Under the pieces are notes generated by a model. It searched no databases and was not told the origin of the DNA. It saw only the letters and a program-made list of their open reading frames with translations. Positions 32,644 to 45,049 of a stretch of DNA of 64,000 nucleotides are shown one piece after another. Positions within the stretch are counted from its first letter, which is position 1. Every line of letters begins with the position of its first letter. This stretch comes from Cricetomys ansorgei (Eukaryota; Chordata; Mammalia; Rodentia; Nesomyidae), in the NCBI GenBank assembly GCA_026225945.1, contig JAMJFZ010001131.1, forward strand, positions 25,820,001 to 25,884,000, given 5' to 3'. Made by a program: the position numbers and the translations under genes.

Positions 32644-34329
32644 TCCCTTTACTTCCTGAAGCAATCTCTAGATTTCACAGCGATGTCCTTTACGCATTGC
32701 AATGTGGTTCATTCGTTTCAGTCTTACGTGATGATAACAAAGCTGAAACTGAATTAATTCAAGGTCTGTTGACAGGCATAGTTCTGTTTGTTACTTTACT
32801 AAATGGCCTTTGGAACTGGTTTCCCTCGCTCATCATCGCCGTTAGCTGCCGTGGTTTATTGAGCACCCATTATGTAATATGCCGGGGTGGCAAGTCCTAT
32901 TTAGGGAGCTCTATTTACTTCTTCTACCTTCTAGGCTATACTTAGAACAAACCTTAACACAAAGCCTATTAAAGATTCACGAATGAGCACGTACGTAGAA
33001 AAGCCAATGGGTGTAGATAAGGATAGCATCTATGAAGGATATCAGTATGGAGAGAGAGAGAGACGATGGGAGGAACCCACTCAAGGAAAGTGGTCTGGGA
33101 AGACTTACCCGTCATTGAGCCAGTTGTTGCAATGAAGCAGATGGGTAAGAGTAAAACAGGGTCTCGTGCGTGGGTCTTTCTCACTTCACGGTTCGGCAGT
33201 ATTTCAGAGATGATGTGAAATCTAGTGGGCAGACTGGTTTACCAGTTCTGATTCTGCACTATCGTGGTAGGCAGCTCGGAGCCCCTGGATAGGGTGGTCA
33301 CGGCACAGAACAAGTGGACGTTAACACAGAGCACAGGCATTTTCTTCTAGATCACAGCAGGCTTGCACTCCACTGGTCTTTTAAAGTTGGGCACAGCCAC
33401 ACGATTGCCTCGGTCAAGGAGATGTGAGCAGAAGTGAGACGGGCCATTGTTGAAAGATGGTTTAAGAGCTGCACAGTTCCACGGTTCCTCCTCCTCCAGT
33501 GTGCACAGTCAGAAGGCCAGGAAAGAGACCTTTCCTGAGTGGTGTGGTCAGCAGAACTGTTGCCAACCTGCTTGGAATGAGCTAAGGACCACGTTGTGTG
33601 AGGCCATTGGAGCCCTGGAGTTGTTGCACTTCTGTGGGCTTAGCACACAAGTCTCAGGCTAGTCACTCGCAGGATGAAGATGAGCAGTCTGCTTCCCCAC
33701 ATTCTCAAAGCCTCCAGTTCCCACAGGCTGTTTCCTTAGCCAGAGTACACGGCTATGGAACGGGGACAGAGCCCTGAGCCGCAGCCCTCTGAGCCGGCAA
33801 GGTCCTGCCGCGGTGAGGCTTCACTCAGCCCTGGTGTAGCATCTCCCCCACGTGGACTCTGAGACCTGAGCCCTTTTCTGGGGAGTGTTTCTGGGCTCAG
33901 TGGCCTTTGCCTGGTGGAGGGGCTGAGCTCCTGAGACTGCTACCTCTCTTTTTACTTCAATGTTCCATCTTCTCTACTTCACTCTGTAACAGACAACACC
34001 CCCAGGTTGCTAGAGTGCCAGCTCCGACTCTTCTAAACCAATTCTCCTATTCTCTCTGAACTCTTAATGGCTGTGTGTTTGGCCTTCCCCTTTTCACTGG
34101 ACCAAGCAGAATTGTGGGTACATTCCCTTTACCGCCCCAACACTACGAGTGTCTACTTCATCCGTTTCCTGATCATCTTGTAGTTTTTGTTCTCATCATT
34201 CTTACTATCCAATTCCCAAAGAGTTTAGTAATAATGTTACACACGTCTGGAGAATGGCCTGTTCTGCATAAACACATATCTAGCTCTCTCCTGAGACTTG
34301 ATATCAGAACACTAAGAAATAAATAAATA
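32644..34329. other. Unassigned stretch
   Basis: Contains a short antisense MIR-like piece at 32853-32905 ('tttattgagcacccattatg') and a GA run at 33052-33064. Otherwise nothing recognised. The 136-aa ORF at 32535-32945 starts inside the B1 and is not called. Confidence 0.5.
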
Positions 34330-34616
34330 TGGGCTAGAGAGATAGCTCAGCCGTAAGCTTCTTGCCTTGCAACAACACGACCTGAGTTCAATTCCCAGTA
34401 GCCGTGCAAAAGCAAAGCCAAGTGTGGCGGGCCATGCATGCCTGTCACCAGCCCTGGGGAGGCAGAGATAAGTGGATCCCTGGGACTGGCTGGCCAACCA
34501 GAGAGGCAACTTGGTGACTTCCAGGTGAGTGAGAGATCTTGCCTCAAAAAACAGCAGACAGCACCCCAGGAGTGATACCAAGGTTGTCTTCTGGTCTCCA
34601 CGCGTACATATGCGTG

Positions 34617-34650
<34 letters not shown>
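34330..34650 (+). mobile_element. B4 SINE, near full length
   Basis: The tRNA-like head 'gggctagagagatagctcag' and 'cgacctgagttcaattccca' leads to 'gccaagtgtggcgggccatg', the B1-like 'ggggaggcagagataagtgg', 'ccaaggttgtcttctggtct' and a CA-rich tail that became a microsatellite (34615-34650). Confidence 0.92.
34615..34650. repeat. (CA)n microsatellite in B4 tail
   Basis: CG/CA units passing into about 12 CA units; derived from the SINE tail. Confidence 0.93.
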
Positions 34651-35094
34651 GTGTAAAATGTGTAATCTTTCAGTAGGAAGTGCTTAAATACCCTGAGAGA
34701 AAGAGATTGCATGTGTGACATAATAAGTAAATGAAGGTATGCTACATATCAGCACTTTATGTACACATTGGAAACGTTCTATGTCACACGGGTTAGGCAA
34801 TCTAAAAGTTGGAAGTTGCTGAGGTCAACCCATAGAGTACCTAACTCTTGATAAGATGCATAAGCTTTATAGAAGATGACTGTGTTCCCCTCTCTCTGGC
34901 ATCAGCTAAGCGATGCAAAAGAAATACAAAACTAGGCTGCGTCTCTGACACTGACAGCAGACGACCCTCCCGCGTCCCATGTGGGTGCAGGTAAGTATCT
35001 AGTAGAGCTGCGCTCCTGAGTTTCTGTAAGGCTTCTTAAGAGCAGGAGCACGTGACGGAAAGGACCACTTAAATTATGTCCTGGGTCAGTATTA
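34651..35094. other. Unassigned stretch
   Basis: Nothing recognised. Confidence 0.45.
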
Positions 35095-35236
35095 TTGGAG
35101 AAGAGAGACTCTTGGGTCCCCTGGAGCTGAAGTTAACAGGCAGGAATAAGCGGCCTGATGTGCATGCTGGGAACTGAACTTTGGTCCTTTGTAAGAGCAA
35201 TATGTGCTCTAAACTGCTAAGCCATCTCTCCAGGAA
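35095..35236 (-). mobile_element. B3/B2-type SINE, truncated
   Basis: 'ggtcccctggagctgaagtt', 'catgctgggaactgaacttt' and 'aagccatctctccagg' give the head half of a B3-type SINE in reverse complement; the tail half is missing or unrecognisable. Confidence 0.82.
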
Positions 35237-35406
35237 AGGAGACGGGCTCTTATGCCTGGGGACGCCCTGGGAATCACAGGGCATCAGACTTTGCCTCTGT
35301 GTGGAGACTCAAGTACTCTCCTTCAAGGCTATGTGACTCTGGGCGCACCTCCTTTCCAGGCAGCACTACAGCACCACACCTTTCCCTGTGGGGTCATTGT
35401 CTAGAC

Positions 35407-35626
35407 CAGCGGTTCTCAACCAGTGAGTCACGATCCCTTTGGGGAGCAAACGGCCCTTTTACAGGGGCTAAGACCATCTGCATATCAGACATTTACATTA
35501 AAATTCACAATAGTAGCAAGATTACGGTTATGAAGTAGCAACAAAAATAATTTTATGGTTGGGCGTCACCACAACACGAGGGACTTAATTGAAGGGTCGT
35601 AGCGTTAGGAAGGTTGAGAACCACTG
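35407..35626. mobile_element. URR1 hAT-Charlie element with 8-bp duplication
   Basis: The terminal inverted repeats 'cagcggttctcaacc' and 'ggttgagaaccactg' match at nearly every base. The 8-base flanks are gtctagac (35399-35406) and gtctaaat (35627-35634), 6 of 8 matching, as expected for hAT insertions. The internal sequence matches the copies at 14292 and 50483. Confidence 0.93.
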
Positions 35627-36179
35627 GTCTAAATACCTTCCAAAGAGGACTCTCAGCTTCTTCTGGCAGGAGTAGGAGTTTGTGTGTGTTGTGTTGGTCT
35701 TTAACAGCAACTAACTAAGCTTACAAGAAGAGGACCTGTCGCCCAGGTCCAGAAAGAACCGTGTGACAAAGACAGCTGTCATCATACTTCTGGCCTTTGT
35801 GAGCCATTAATGCAGCTGCAGATTTCCCCAGAACAGCTCCCTCCCATATCTGTGCTCTGTCACACCTAGAAGAACTGAGTCGGCGTTTTCTGTGAACACC
35901 TGGCACATTTCAGCCGGCAGGACGAGTTTTTAAAGGGAGTTGGGTCCACGCTCCCTAACAGCTGGAGCTTTTCCTTCCTGAGTCTCTGTCTGTTGTCTTC
36001 ACGGGGGGTGACTTCAGGGGAGCTGGGTGCTTCTGTGTCATCCTATTCCAGGTACTGGTCTTGATCCTTCCCTAACTATCTGAGCCCTTCACGTATCCAG
36101 GAGAACCCCTCTTCTGGGCTCTCTAACACCTGTCTCCTGGATTCTGCTGCTCTCAGGTGGAACACCCGCTGAGGAGTCC
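35627..36179. other. Unassigned stretch
   Basis: Nothing recognised; a GT-rich segment lies at 35680-35700. Confidence 0.45.
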
Positions 36180-36480
36180 CAGGGTTAGCCCTACACACCA
36201 GGCTTCTCTGTTTCTGCTAATCTCTGTGACTGGGGTGCCCAATATCTCCCGTCCCTCCCTTTGGCAAGCCTGTCAAACGTTCTGTTTCCCCATCATGGAG
36301 CTCATGGCCTGTGCTCCCAGCTTCCCAGATTTTGCCTCCATATCTCCTGGTACCCACTGGCTCCTCATCTATAGTGTGTCTCAAACTCATCCTCTCTTTC
36401 CACTTTCACTCCTCTTTCAGACCTCAGGGCCTTTGTCATGCATCTTCACTGCATGGATGCACAAGCGATGCATAGCCACC
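36180..36480 (+). mobile_element. Possible L2 LINE 3' fragment
   Basis: C/T-rich sequence with 'tttcagacctcagggccttt' followed by 'tcatgcatcttcactgcatg' resembles the L2 3' region. The 115-aa ORF at 36157-36504 falls entirely inside it. Confidence 0.45.
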
Positions 36481-37827
36481 AGTGCCGGCAAGCGACATGG
36501 GTAGATAAAGGCACGCCAGGCACTGTAAAGCGTGCAGTTAAACAACTAAAAATCCAGAGTTTAGAACCACCGTAGCCCCCTGCAAGTGAAGGCTTGCCCA
36601 CTGAGAACATCTATCACTATTTTCTTTGGACCCTAATCTGACGTCGGGAACCCTGGTTGCTAGTCAGGTGTCAGAAATGCTGGGGTTTTATGTCCTCTTC
36701 GCTTTCCTCTGCTGTCCTTGGCTTAGAGCTGACAGCAAAACTGGAGAGACCGATGTGACAGCAAGAAAACCATCTAGAAAATCGGATCTGCCTTGTATTT
36801 AGCTGAAGCATGGAATAGCTACCATTTTTTTTCTTCATCTTTCTTCTCTTGTCAGATATTAAGGCCTAAGTTCCTACTCAGATTTTAAAGCGTGTAATTT
36901 TAATTAGGGAGGTTAAAATAGTTCTTTCTAAGACCTGGTTGGTATGCATCTTTTTTTTTCCCCTGAGGCTGAGAACCTTTTAATAGCTGTGTTTATAGCA
37001 GGATGGAAAAAATAGGTTTATCTCATGAGCTAGATCTAGCTTGGTTCCCTCGGACCTATAATATTGTAGCCAAGTGTCTGGATCTATGAGCAAGGCAGCA
37101 GATGCAGGAAGAGAGAGAGGAGCACGCATGTTCTTTGATTTGGTCAGCATGTGGTTATCAGGCACTTTGTTAATCACTGGGAAAAAATGGGTCCACAATG
37201 GAAAGGAACAATTTGGCTCCATGTACCTAATAGTTATGTGAAGAAGAGAGAGATTAGCTATGAAGATATGTCTTATGACAGGGGAAGTACTAAGTACTCC
37301 AGGAATATACCATGGAAAGATAGGGGAACACAACCCTACAAAGTGATTTTTTTATTTCCATTTAATTTATGAAAAAAAAAAAGACTTAGAAAACAAATCT
37401 GTCCAGGATCCCACACCGGCAGAAGAGCAGACGTCGCAGAATTAGAATTCTCCCCTGAGATAGTCTGACATCAGAGCTCCTGAGCCTGTGCTTTCCGATG
37501 ATTCAGATGTTAGCACAAACCAGCTATCAGTGTATACAATTTAGCATGTGCTGACTCACAAGAGGGGAGGCAGTGGCTCCAACCCTGGCCAGACATTTAG
37601 ATTCACCTGGGTACCCAGGTGATGTGTGCCCAGCTATTTCAGAATTGCTATGAAGAAACGACTCTTGAACTTCCACTGTCTCCTCTCCTAGCGCTGAATT
37701 TGGGTGTCTGTCTAGTGCATCTGTTTATCTTAGTCTAGCCAATGAATGTTGGATATAAAGGGCTGGTCACTTGATTGCCAGCCCTCTGGTTTCTCTGACT
37801 GATGGGACTGTATTGGAGATTCCTACG
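36481..37827. other. Unassigned stretch
   Basis: A minus-strand ATTAAA (complement of 36979-36984) lies about 20 bases before an A tract (complement of 36951-36959), so a retroposed 3' end is possible, but no flanking duplication was found. An 11-base A run is at 37372-37382. Confidence 0.45.
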
Positions 37828-38215
37828 TTTATTAGTGGATTTTCTTGTCACTGTGACAGACGCCTGGCTGAAGCAACTGCAGGGAGGAGAGGTTCACTTG
37901 GCTCAGACTTTCAGACAAGTGAACAGTCTATCAAGGGGCAGTGAGGCTCGGGACAGAAGTGGCTCGGTCAGTGGCAGTGGGGACTCTCAGTGATGACTTC
38001 TCGGGAAACAAAGATGGCTAGACAGGGAATCCGGTGATTCATGGCCCTCAAAAGTCTACTCCTAGTAATCTAGGTCTGTCAGCGAGGCCTCTACCTGGAA
38101 CCATAAGTTCTACCTCCTATACCTTTGTAAAGACCCTGCAACACCAACAACAACTAGGGACCAAGTGTCCAAACACCAGAGCCTGTAGGGAACATTTCAC
38201 CTCCAAACCACATCA
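37828..38215 (-). mobile_element. MaLR-type LTR, diverged
   Basis: The plus strand opens 'tttattagtggattttcttg' and 'tcactgtgacagacgcctgg', carries 'gaccctgcaacaccaacaac' and 'agggaccaagtgtccaaaca', and ends 'ctccaaaccacatca'. This is a relative of the LTRs at 6211 and 25610 in the same orientation, with a different U3 part. Confidence 0.65.
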
Positions 38216-38969
38216 GTGCCAGATTGCTCGCGTCTGTACTAACACTTGATCTAGAAGGCGAGAGTTTGGACCTCCAGCCTCCATCTGTTGCTGTGATACA
38301 TGAAGCATGTGGGGCTTGTGGGACAGGGAGGGAATAGAAATAATTGGTGGCTAGAGGTTGCACTGTGGTAGAATAATGATGGCCACAAATTCTTTGATAA
38401 CTCTGTCAGGAAGAAGTATTTGGTTCTCTTCCTCGTAGATCTGGGACGTCTGCCGGTATTTGCCAGTGGAGAACTTCCAGATGCAACTGTGGGACTTCAA
38501 GGGCTTCCTTAAAAGGAAGGGCAGTTTCCACCAGTTTCTAGGGCCCTGAACTACATCAATAAGAAGTCTGGTACCCAGAAACATAATGGAGACATATTAT
38601 ACGGGCAGGAGGGTATGGGAAGAAGAACCTGAATACGGATCTTATTACTCTGTCAAGACACAGAACATGGGTCTTCCCAACCAACCCATCTGCCACCAGA
38701 AACAGCAGATCACAACCGATACTACACAGAAAGGAGTCACCTTGGTCAAAAATTCCTGTCCCTCAAAATCGTGAGGTCCACAAACGGCACTGTTAGCTCT
38801 TAGGTGCTGTGGCCCCAAGTAAACATTTTGATGTGATAAAAGACAACTTGTGTGTATAGAGGAAGCTGCTCAGGCTCCCATTTAGCATTCGGTAGTTTCG
38901 TGGATTTTTGATGAGATCCAGCACTGGGTGGAGTCTCAGGAGGCTTTGCCTTTAGGCCCAGATCTCCCA
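38216..38969. other. Unassigned stretch
   Basis: No repeat or gene recognised. Confidence 0.45.
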
Positions 38970-39090
38970 GTGGTGATCTGTGACCTTGAGCAAGGCAAGC
39001 ACTTCCTCCTTTTTAAGACTTATTTTTGACATTTGTAAAATGAGAATGTTACACTAAATCTTCGGGTTCCCCTTCACCCGTGGAATTTTG
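38970..39090 (+). mobile_element. MIR SINE
   Basis: 'gatctgtgaccttgagcaag', 'gcaagcacttcctccttttt' and 'gacatttgtaaaatgagaat' follow the sense MIR order closely. Confidence 0.72.
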
Positions 39091-40195
39091 AGACAGTCAG
39101 AATGGTGGTATGCTCAATAGTAACTACGGAGGAGGAAGGACATTTTCACAGGGGACACAGGAGACAGCAATCTCCTCTTGGCTATCCCTGCCTCCGTCCA
39201 CACTCAGACCCAACGCCCAGGAGCACACAGCTTTGTGTAACAGTTTCTGGCTCCTCACACTCCAGTGAGCATGCCCACTGTGAATGCACATAGTTCAAGA
39301 AGAAAGAAATGAAACAGAGCACCTATCCTTTCATTCCATAAAATTCTTGCCTTCCGTGAGGGCATGGCAAAGTATGTTCAGGGCCATGGCTCTTCTGCTG
39401 GACAGAGAGAGTAATGAAACTCATCCTGTGTAAGTTTGGATTTGCAGCTCAATAACAAATCCATCTGTGAGATGTTCAGAATTTATCCACTTGGCCTTAG
39501 TGTCGTGTCAAAGGCAGAAAGAAAGAGTTCTTTGTGTGGAAAGCTGAGATCTGCACTGTCCCAGGACTGTAAATATAGCTGCTCACTTCCTGAAGCTCCG
39601 GTTAGTCCCTGGTGACCTTTCCCAAAGTATTCTTTTTCTGGTTTCCATTAATAGCACGGGCCCTAACTCGCTGCTGTTGACGGTACACATCGCAGTGTTT
39701 GAAAGCTGGAACGCTGCAGCTGGGTATGACTTGGAGTTGTTTGTTCAGGCCGTTAATTTTAAAACAGAGACATATCATATCCTTGTGCAGAAGTTCACAG
39801 GGTCCTAGCAGTTCAAAGTCAAAGGCAGGCTCCTAACGCGCCATGGAGAATCATCAAAAGAACGGTCGTCCAGTTCCCTTCTCCCATAAATCAAACCAAA
39901 AGAATTCCTCCAGGAAGAAGGTTTCTCTAATCTTCCTCTCAATACAAGAAGCAGTGGTACAAAACATGACCTGGATGGCGTTTTCCTTTGGGTGGCAGCT
40001 GCTAGGACACAACCCTGCCACCTGTATTCAAGGGATCTTTTATTCCCAGCTGCTCGAGCCAAGCCACAAGGCTTGCAGAAATGTTTGGGATGTTTCTTCC
40101 TGTGGACTGAGGGCACAAAGAATCCATGGTTAGCTCTCAGCGAAGAGCTGAAAGAGGCATGTATTGGGCTAGCAAGGGCTTTCCCATTCACCTTT

Positions 40196-40196
<1 letters not shown>
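39091..40196. other. Unassigned stretch
   Basis: No repeat or gene recognised. The 169-aa minus ORF (39805-40314) runs through the GT repeat and has no familiar domain; the 96-aa and 110-aa plus ORFs overlap it. Confidence 0.5.

Positions 40197-40232
<36 letters not shown>
40197..40232. repeat. (GT)n microsatellite
   Basis: About 17 uninterrupted GT units. Confidence 0.96.
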
Positions 40233-40235
<3 letters not shown>

Positions 40236-41243
40236 AAGTCAACACGTGTGTGTTCATGAGGGTGCATACATGCTGGCTTTGGTCTCTTAAAGTATTCTTT
40301 GAAATGCCCCCCACGCCTTTTTGACAATTGAAGCTATTGTTTCCAACATCTGATCCATAAGAATGTCAGAATGGCTCACTGGGCACTGAGCCATCATACC
40401 TGTGGTTGGCCAAGTTCAGTGAGAAACTTCTAGAATTCGAGAAGGAGCCTGTGTTTTTCTATTTAATGGTTAAGCCATTGTTCCTGATAAGAGATTTTTC
40501 AAAGTTTGCAAATGGGAAATGGGACACTCCATCTGGGACTCTTTCCACAGTAGACTCCGTATTTTAGTGTTGAACAATTTGGGCCTGCCAGAGGCTCTAA
40601 CAGAAGTTGTTTTCCATGAAACACTTATAATCAGTTTTTAATTTATTCCCCTCTCGCTCCACAAAAGGAAAAGTTCCCATAATATCACCCGGCATAGACA
40701 GGGGTAGGATGGAAAGATTTCTGTTTACCCTGAGGTCAGAGACCACACACCCTGAAGTTCTTTTGAGGTGATCGGTGCTTGCAGAAATACTGCTTTTTTC
40801 AAACCAACCTTTCAGGGAGACGCGGACTTGAGTCTGTGGTTCATGGTCCACAGTTGAAACGCCATGGGTTTAGGTCAAATATAGCTGGTGATAGAAACAA
40901 GATCTTGAGTTTCAACTGGTGCCAGAAAAAGCTGTCCTTTCCTATTCCCCCTTATCTATTTCACCACATTATAGATGGACTTCTGAACATTTTGGAGTAA
41001 GGAGGACCTTACTACCAATTTCTTTTAATCCCTTGTTAAGTAACAAACACAAGCAAATAGAATGGCTTTCAGAGTCAAACTGGAGTTCTCGGGTGGCTTA
41101 AAGGTGCCAGCTTGGAGAAGACATCACTGAACTGTGCCATCCAAATAAGACATACAACACATTATTCCCCCTTTAGCCCTGGAGAACATAGCAGGGGAAG
41201 ATATTTCACTACTTAACTTACTAGTGGTACTAAAATAACCAAC
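40233..41243. other. Unassigned stretch
   Basis: About 1 kb with nothing recognised. Confidence 0.45.
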
Positions 41244-41256
41244 CAAACAATAGTCT

Positions 41257-41391
41257 TTTTTCCTCCCAAGACAAGGTTTCTCTTTTATAACTCTGGCTGT
41301 CCAGGAACTCACTCTGTAGACCAGGCAGGCCTCAAATTCACAGAGATCCGCCTTCCTCTGCCTCCAGAGGTGCACCACCACCATCCGGCAG
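41257..41391 (-). mobile_element. B1 SINE with target-site duplication
   Basis: 'caaggtttctcttttataac', 'ctcactctgtagaccaggca' and 'gaggtgcaccaccaccatcc' give a reverse-complement B1. It is flanked by 'caaacaatagtct' (41244-41256) and 'caaacaatggtct' (41392-41404), one mismatch in 13. A small internal part around the 'gctgggattaaag' block is deleted. Confidence 0.94.
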
Positions 41392-41449
41392 CAAACAATG
41401 GTCTCTTAATTGAGGGAGTTGAAAGAAGATAAGATGTGGCAGGAAATAC

Positions 41450-41565
41450 TGAAATATATATAATGTATATATTACATGCAAATATTATATAGTGTATGAT
41501 ATATAATGTAATATATTATGTATTACTATATATCATAATAATACTGAAATACATATATAATGGCC
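41450..41565. repeat. AT-rich (TATAATATAT-type) low-complexity block
   Basis: Repeated ATATAAT/TATTAC words with several local palindromes that could form cruciforms. Confidence 0.85.
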
Positions 41566-42334
41566 TATTGTTCAAGTTCATTCAGTTCTTACTGGTCTAT
41601 TACTGAGCAGAGAGAGTGGCAGAAGGAGGAGCTTCGGTGAACCCAGTCCAGCTCCACTTTTGGCTTGAGCACATTCCCAGAGATAATGCCAAATATGAGG
41701 GTCCCCAAGCAATACCTGCAGCTTGCAAGATTGATTCTTCTCCCGCTGAAGAGCTGTTAAATGTGATTCACTCCAACCAAACTCAAGGAGAGTGCATCTC
41801 CCCTTTGCAAACAGACAGGTGGAGAAATTCTCAATCTGGGACACCAAATCACCAGGCATGAGGTCATTTGGCTTTGACCTTTGTTGAATGGTGGATTGAA
41901 TGGCTTTTGCCAATGTGAGAGATGAGGACTGAAGTCCAAAACCCAAACGTAAAGATACTCGGGGACTGTCTTAACAGTTAACTTGGTGATTTCTACATAA
42001 CACACAGGCCTTACTCTTAAGCATCTGTACAAATGTTTCTTATTGACACAGGAAACCTAAAAGTAACTGAGGCCTTGAATATTTAGGTCACAGAACCTGC
42101 TTAAAGTACCAACGACTGCAGGCTGGAGGTCTCAGACAGTCTCCAAGGCGAGGGGAAGTCTGACCAGTGTTCTGGACCAGTGTTCTGGATACATGGAGAG
42201 GGCCCAGAAGGCATTTGAGTCTGAGGCCTCTGTGTCTGTAACTCAGTTGAGTCAGGGCTCATCCTGGAGCAAGATCTGAAAGTATTTGAGGCCTTTTATT
42301 GCTGGATTTCTTGTTGATGGGTAGATGATTCACA
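41566..42334. other. Unassigned stretch
   Basis: Holds a tandem 13-base doublet ('accagtgttctgg') at about 42164-42190. No gene or transposon recognised. Confidence 0.45.
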
Positions 42335-42680
42335 AGGAATGGTATACATTCCTAGTTATAGGAACACAGTACTGAGATATCATTTCATGTCTATTGGGTT
42401 AGCAAGCAAAAGTTACCTTTTAGAACATACTCTGTCTGTGATATTGAGGACGACGAGGTGCTCGTGAACATTACCAGTAGGAGTTTAAACCGGAGCAATC
42501 TTGCCACAGTGAAATCTGTGCCTTGCAAAGTTGCAGAGAAACTCCCTGTTTGGCTCAGCAACCCCATTTTCTAAATCCAATCCAGAATACGCCTCCAGTG
42601 GTAGGAAAGTTCGTGTACACAAGGGTGTTTGTGGAAGCACTACTTACAATCACAAAACATGGTACAGAGTCTGCATGCCT
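42335..42680 (+). mobile_element. Old L1M fragment, 3' ORF2 region
   Basis: 'ctgagatatcatttcatgtc' with 'tattgggttagcaagcaaaa', later 'gctcagcaaccccattttct' and 'ggaagcactacttacaatca', follow the sense order of old L1 ORF2 3' sequence. The 152-aa ORF at 42531-42989 starts inside it and is not called as a gene. Confidence 0.62.
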
Positions 42681-43799
42681 AAAGTAGATTCTTGTTTTAC
42701 GAAGGTAGACGAGATGAAGGCCCGTCCACAGCAAGCGGCTCCTGTAATGTGTTCATACGGTCAAGGGTTCTGTACAGCTACAAAAGCAACAGCTTTTAAC
42801 CACACTGGGCCAGGATTACCACTCTGTCCTGCCCTCCAGCACACACCGCTTTATGTCACATGTTGTAGGAAAAGCTCAGTATTTTTTAGCTCCAGTCCAG
42901 TAGAAGTTGATTGGGTATATTGGGATGTGTTTGTGCATTTTATAGTCACTTCTGTATATATTATTAAGTTGTCACTCACTTTACCGTAGAGGAGCAATCT
43001 TTGAGAAATACTCCATCTGTGCAGTGAAGTGTCCTAATTTGGTATTCTTTCTTAAGGAACTCCCCAACTGTAGAATCATCAGACTCGTAAGAATTTGAAT
43101 CTACTACCAGACTAATACCAGTGTTTGAGGGGAGAGCTAGTGAGAAATGTCATAATAAGAAACTAAGCAAGAAAAATATCCACTTAATTAATGTAAACAA
43201 AAGGCAAGAGATGTAATGTACAGATTAAAATCCACCAAACTTTCGATCCTAAAGCCATCATTGCATAGAAATATTTATGATAATTGGCATCAGTTGTAAT
43301 GACCTAGAGTTATGGAGAAATGCTTAAGCTATTGGATGTATGCCATTAAAATATGCAGAGAAGTATCTAGTTCACTTTTAGAGTTGTTTAAGCGTTTAGA
43401 ATAAAACTGTTGGTCTTTATACTTCTAAATAAATCTTCAATGACCCATAAAGCATGCCTAATAACAACAATTACACAAGGGTTTAGGTAGCCTGGATTTG
43501 ACCCGAATTTGGCGAAGTGAAGCTTGAAGAGTCTATTATATCCTTAATCTGAGGACCAGGGCCTGTGTTGCATCATTTTGTTGAATCAGACTTTGACTTC
43601 AACCTGGTTCTGTCTTGGATGATTTTCTAGCAGTTTTCTCAGAAACAGTTACTGGCAAAACAGGCCAGTCTTAGAAAGTGCTGGAGAACTAAGACCTCAC
43701 TAACGGCACTTTACTGAGTCAGAATAATGTCAAGGGTGAGCTGAAGGTCATTGAGTCATGAGAACCAGAGAGCCAGAGAGCAAGAAAGGCAGTGAGTGA
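42681..43799. other. Unassigned, partly AT-rich stretch
   Basis: 43150-43500 is non-repetitive and AT-rich with a forkhead-like GTAAACA in 'aattaatgtaaacaaaagg' and several TAAT and TTTAT words. It could be a conserved non-coding element; conservation cannot be judged here. Confidence 0.45.
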
Positions 43800-43985
43800 G
43801 AGTTAACATGTACTAGGTCCTTACACTTTGTTAAGCACCATGCCAACCATTACTGCTAGCTAAATGCACACCTGATCTAACCTTCACGGCAGTTTATTGA
43901 TCCTGTTCTTCACATGATGAGACTGGGGTCCATAAAGGGTTAAGAAATTCATCCATGCTCAGGGAGCTCTCACGCTAGCTCCATT
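43800..43985 (-). mobile_element. MIR SINE, long copy
   Basis: 'acatgtactaggtccttaca', 'ctttgttaagcaccatgcca', 'tgatctaaccttcacggcag' and 'catgatgagactggggtcca' follow the complete antisense MIR core. Confidence 0.8.
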
Positions 43986-44153
43986 AACAATTTCAGCTTC
44001 AGGTCCTTGGTGTGGGAAATGTTGGCATATTACAGGTCTTTGCGCCTCTTTGGGCTCTACCTACGTGATACAAGCTGTGCCATTCCATTCCTAGATGTGG
44101 CAACCCAAACTAGTTTTAAATATTACCGATATCTGTGGGGAAGAGGTGGTTAG

Positions 44154-45000
44154 TGTTTCTCAGCTTGGACAGAGATGGAAAGGTACCATGGTTGTCGAGA
44201 GCCAAGGAACCACAAGACTCTGAGGTGGGGAAGGGGTCCCCAGCTGAGCTGTTACAATGTAACAGCTCCCCTCTGCTTCTTTCTGCTGGAAGGTCAGAGG
44301 TTTCCCCAGTGTTCTTCACTCTGACCAGACAACAAAGACGGATACATGTAGCAAATCTCACAAAAGAGATTTATTGGGAGGGAAAATCCCAGACGCATGG
44401 CTGCCTCTGCTTAGGAGGAAGGCAGCAGCTGAAAGTTGCACTGAGAATTGAGCAGATGTGGCTCTTTATATAGTTGTTGGGGGGGAGGGGGAGTGTTTCC
44501 AGGGTGGCCTGGGATTGGTGGGATTTTTTCATCCTATTTGAATAGTCTGTGGGAGGGGTCCATTGAGGGACTGGAAATGGTGGTTAGGGCTGTTACAGAG
44601 GTTGGAGGTGGGGCTTATCCTTATGCCTGGAGGGGCTAGAAATGGCCTTTATGGCTGCTGGAGAGGTCTGAAGGTAGAGCCTAGGAGCTACAGGAGTGAC
44701 CGCTCCTTCTGTACATATTCTGGGGCAACTGGCACGCACACTGCATGCTGGGGAAGGAAGATAGCCACCCACCTGGGCTTGGGGGAGGCTGTCTTCTATG
44801 GACCCATGGGACCTTGGGGCTTCAACTTTCTGTTGTGTGCCCCCATGCACCTGCCCCCCGTACCGCTGCGACCCTCTGCTGGGGTGGACAGTGGAGCAGC
44901 AAGCAGTGGGTGTAGCAGACAGGGGCCTACAGGGGGTATAAGCCCCTGGAGTTTTTATGTTAAGTTTATGGCCACTAAAACCCAGAGCAAATTGAATCCT
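44154..45000 (-). mobile_element. ERV LTR, left arm of an inverted pair
   Basis: On the minus strand: 'caccaatcccaggccaccct', TATATAAAG (complement of 44464-44472), a CCTCC-rich tract, AATAAA (complement of 44370-44375), then 'gtggttccttggctctcgac' near the end. This layout matches the block at 45050-45538 in the opposite orientation. The left end at 44154 is where similarity stops; the right end (U3 start) is uncertain. No internal retroviral genes are visible. Class not determined. ORFs of 112-147 aa in it are incidental. Confidence 0.68.
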
Positions 45001-45049
45001 CATTGATATTAAAAACACATATGCATTTAACAGCCTTTGTAAGCCCCTC

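Noticed and set aside
36951..37333. Processed pseudogene on the minus strand
   Set aside because: ATTAAA and an A tract are present, but no flanking duplication or known protein was found, so I left it in the unassigned stretch.
39805..40314. 169-aa minus-strand ORF
   Set aside because: It includes a Thr-His run from the GT microsatellite and has no familiar motif.
42531..42989. 152-aa plus-strand ORF
   Set aside because: It begins in an old L1 fragment and is frame-inconsistent with L1 ORF2.
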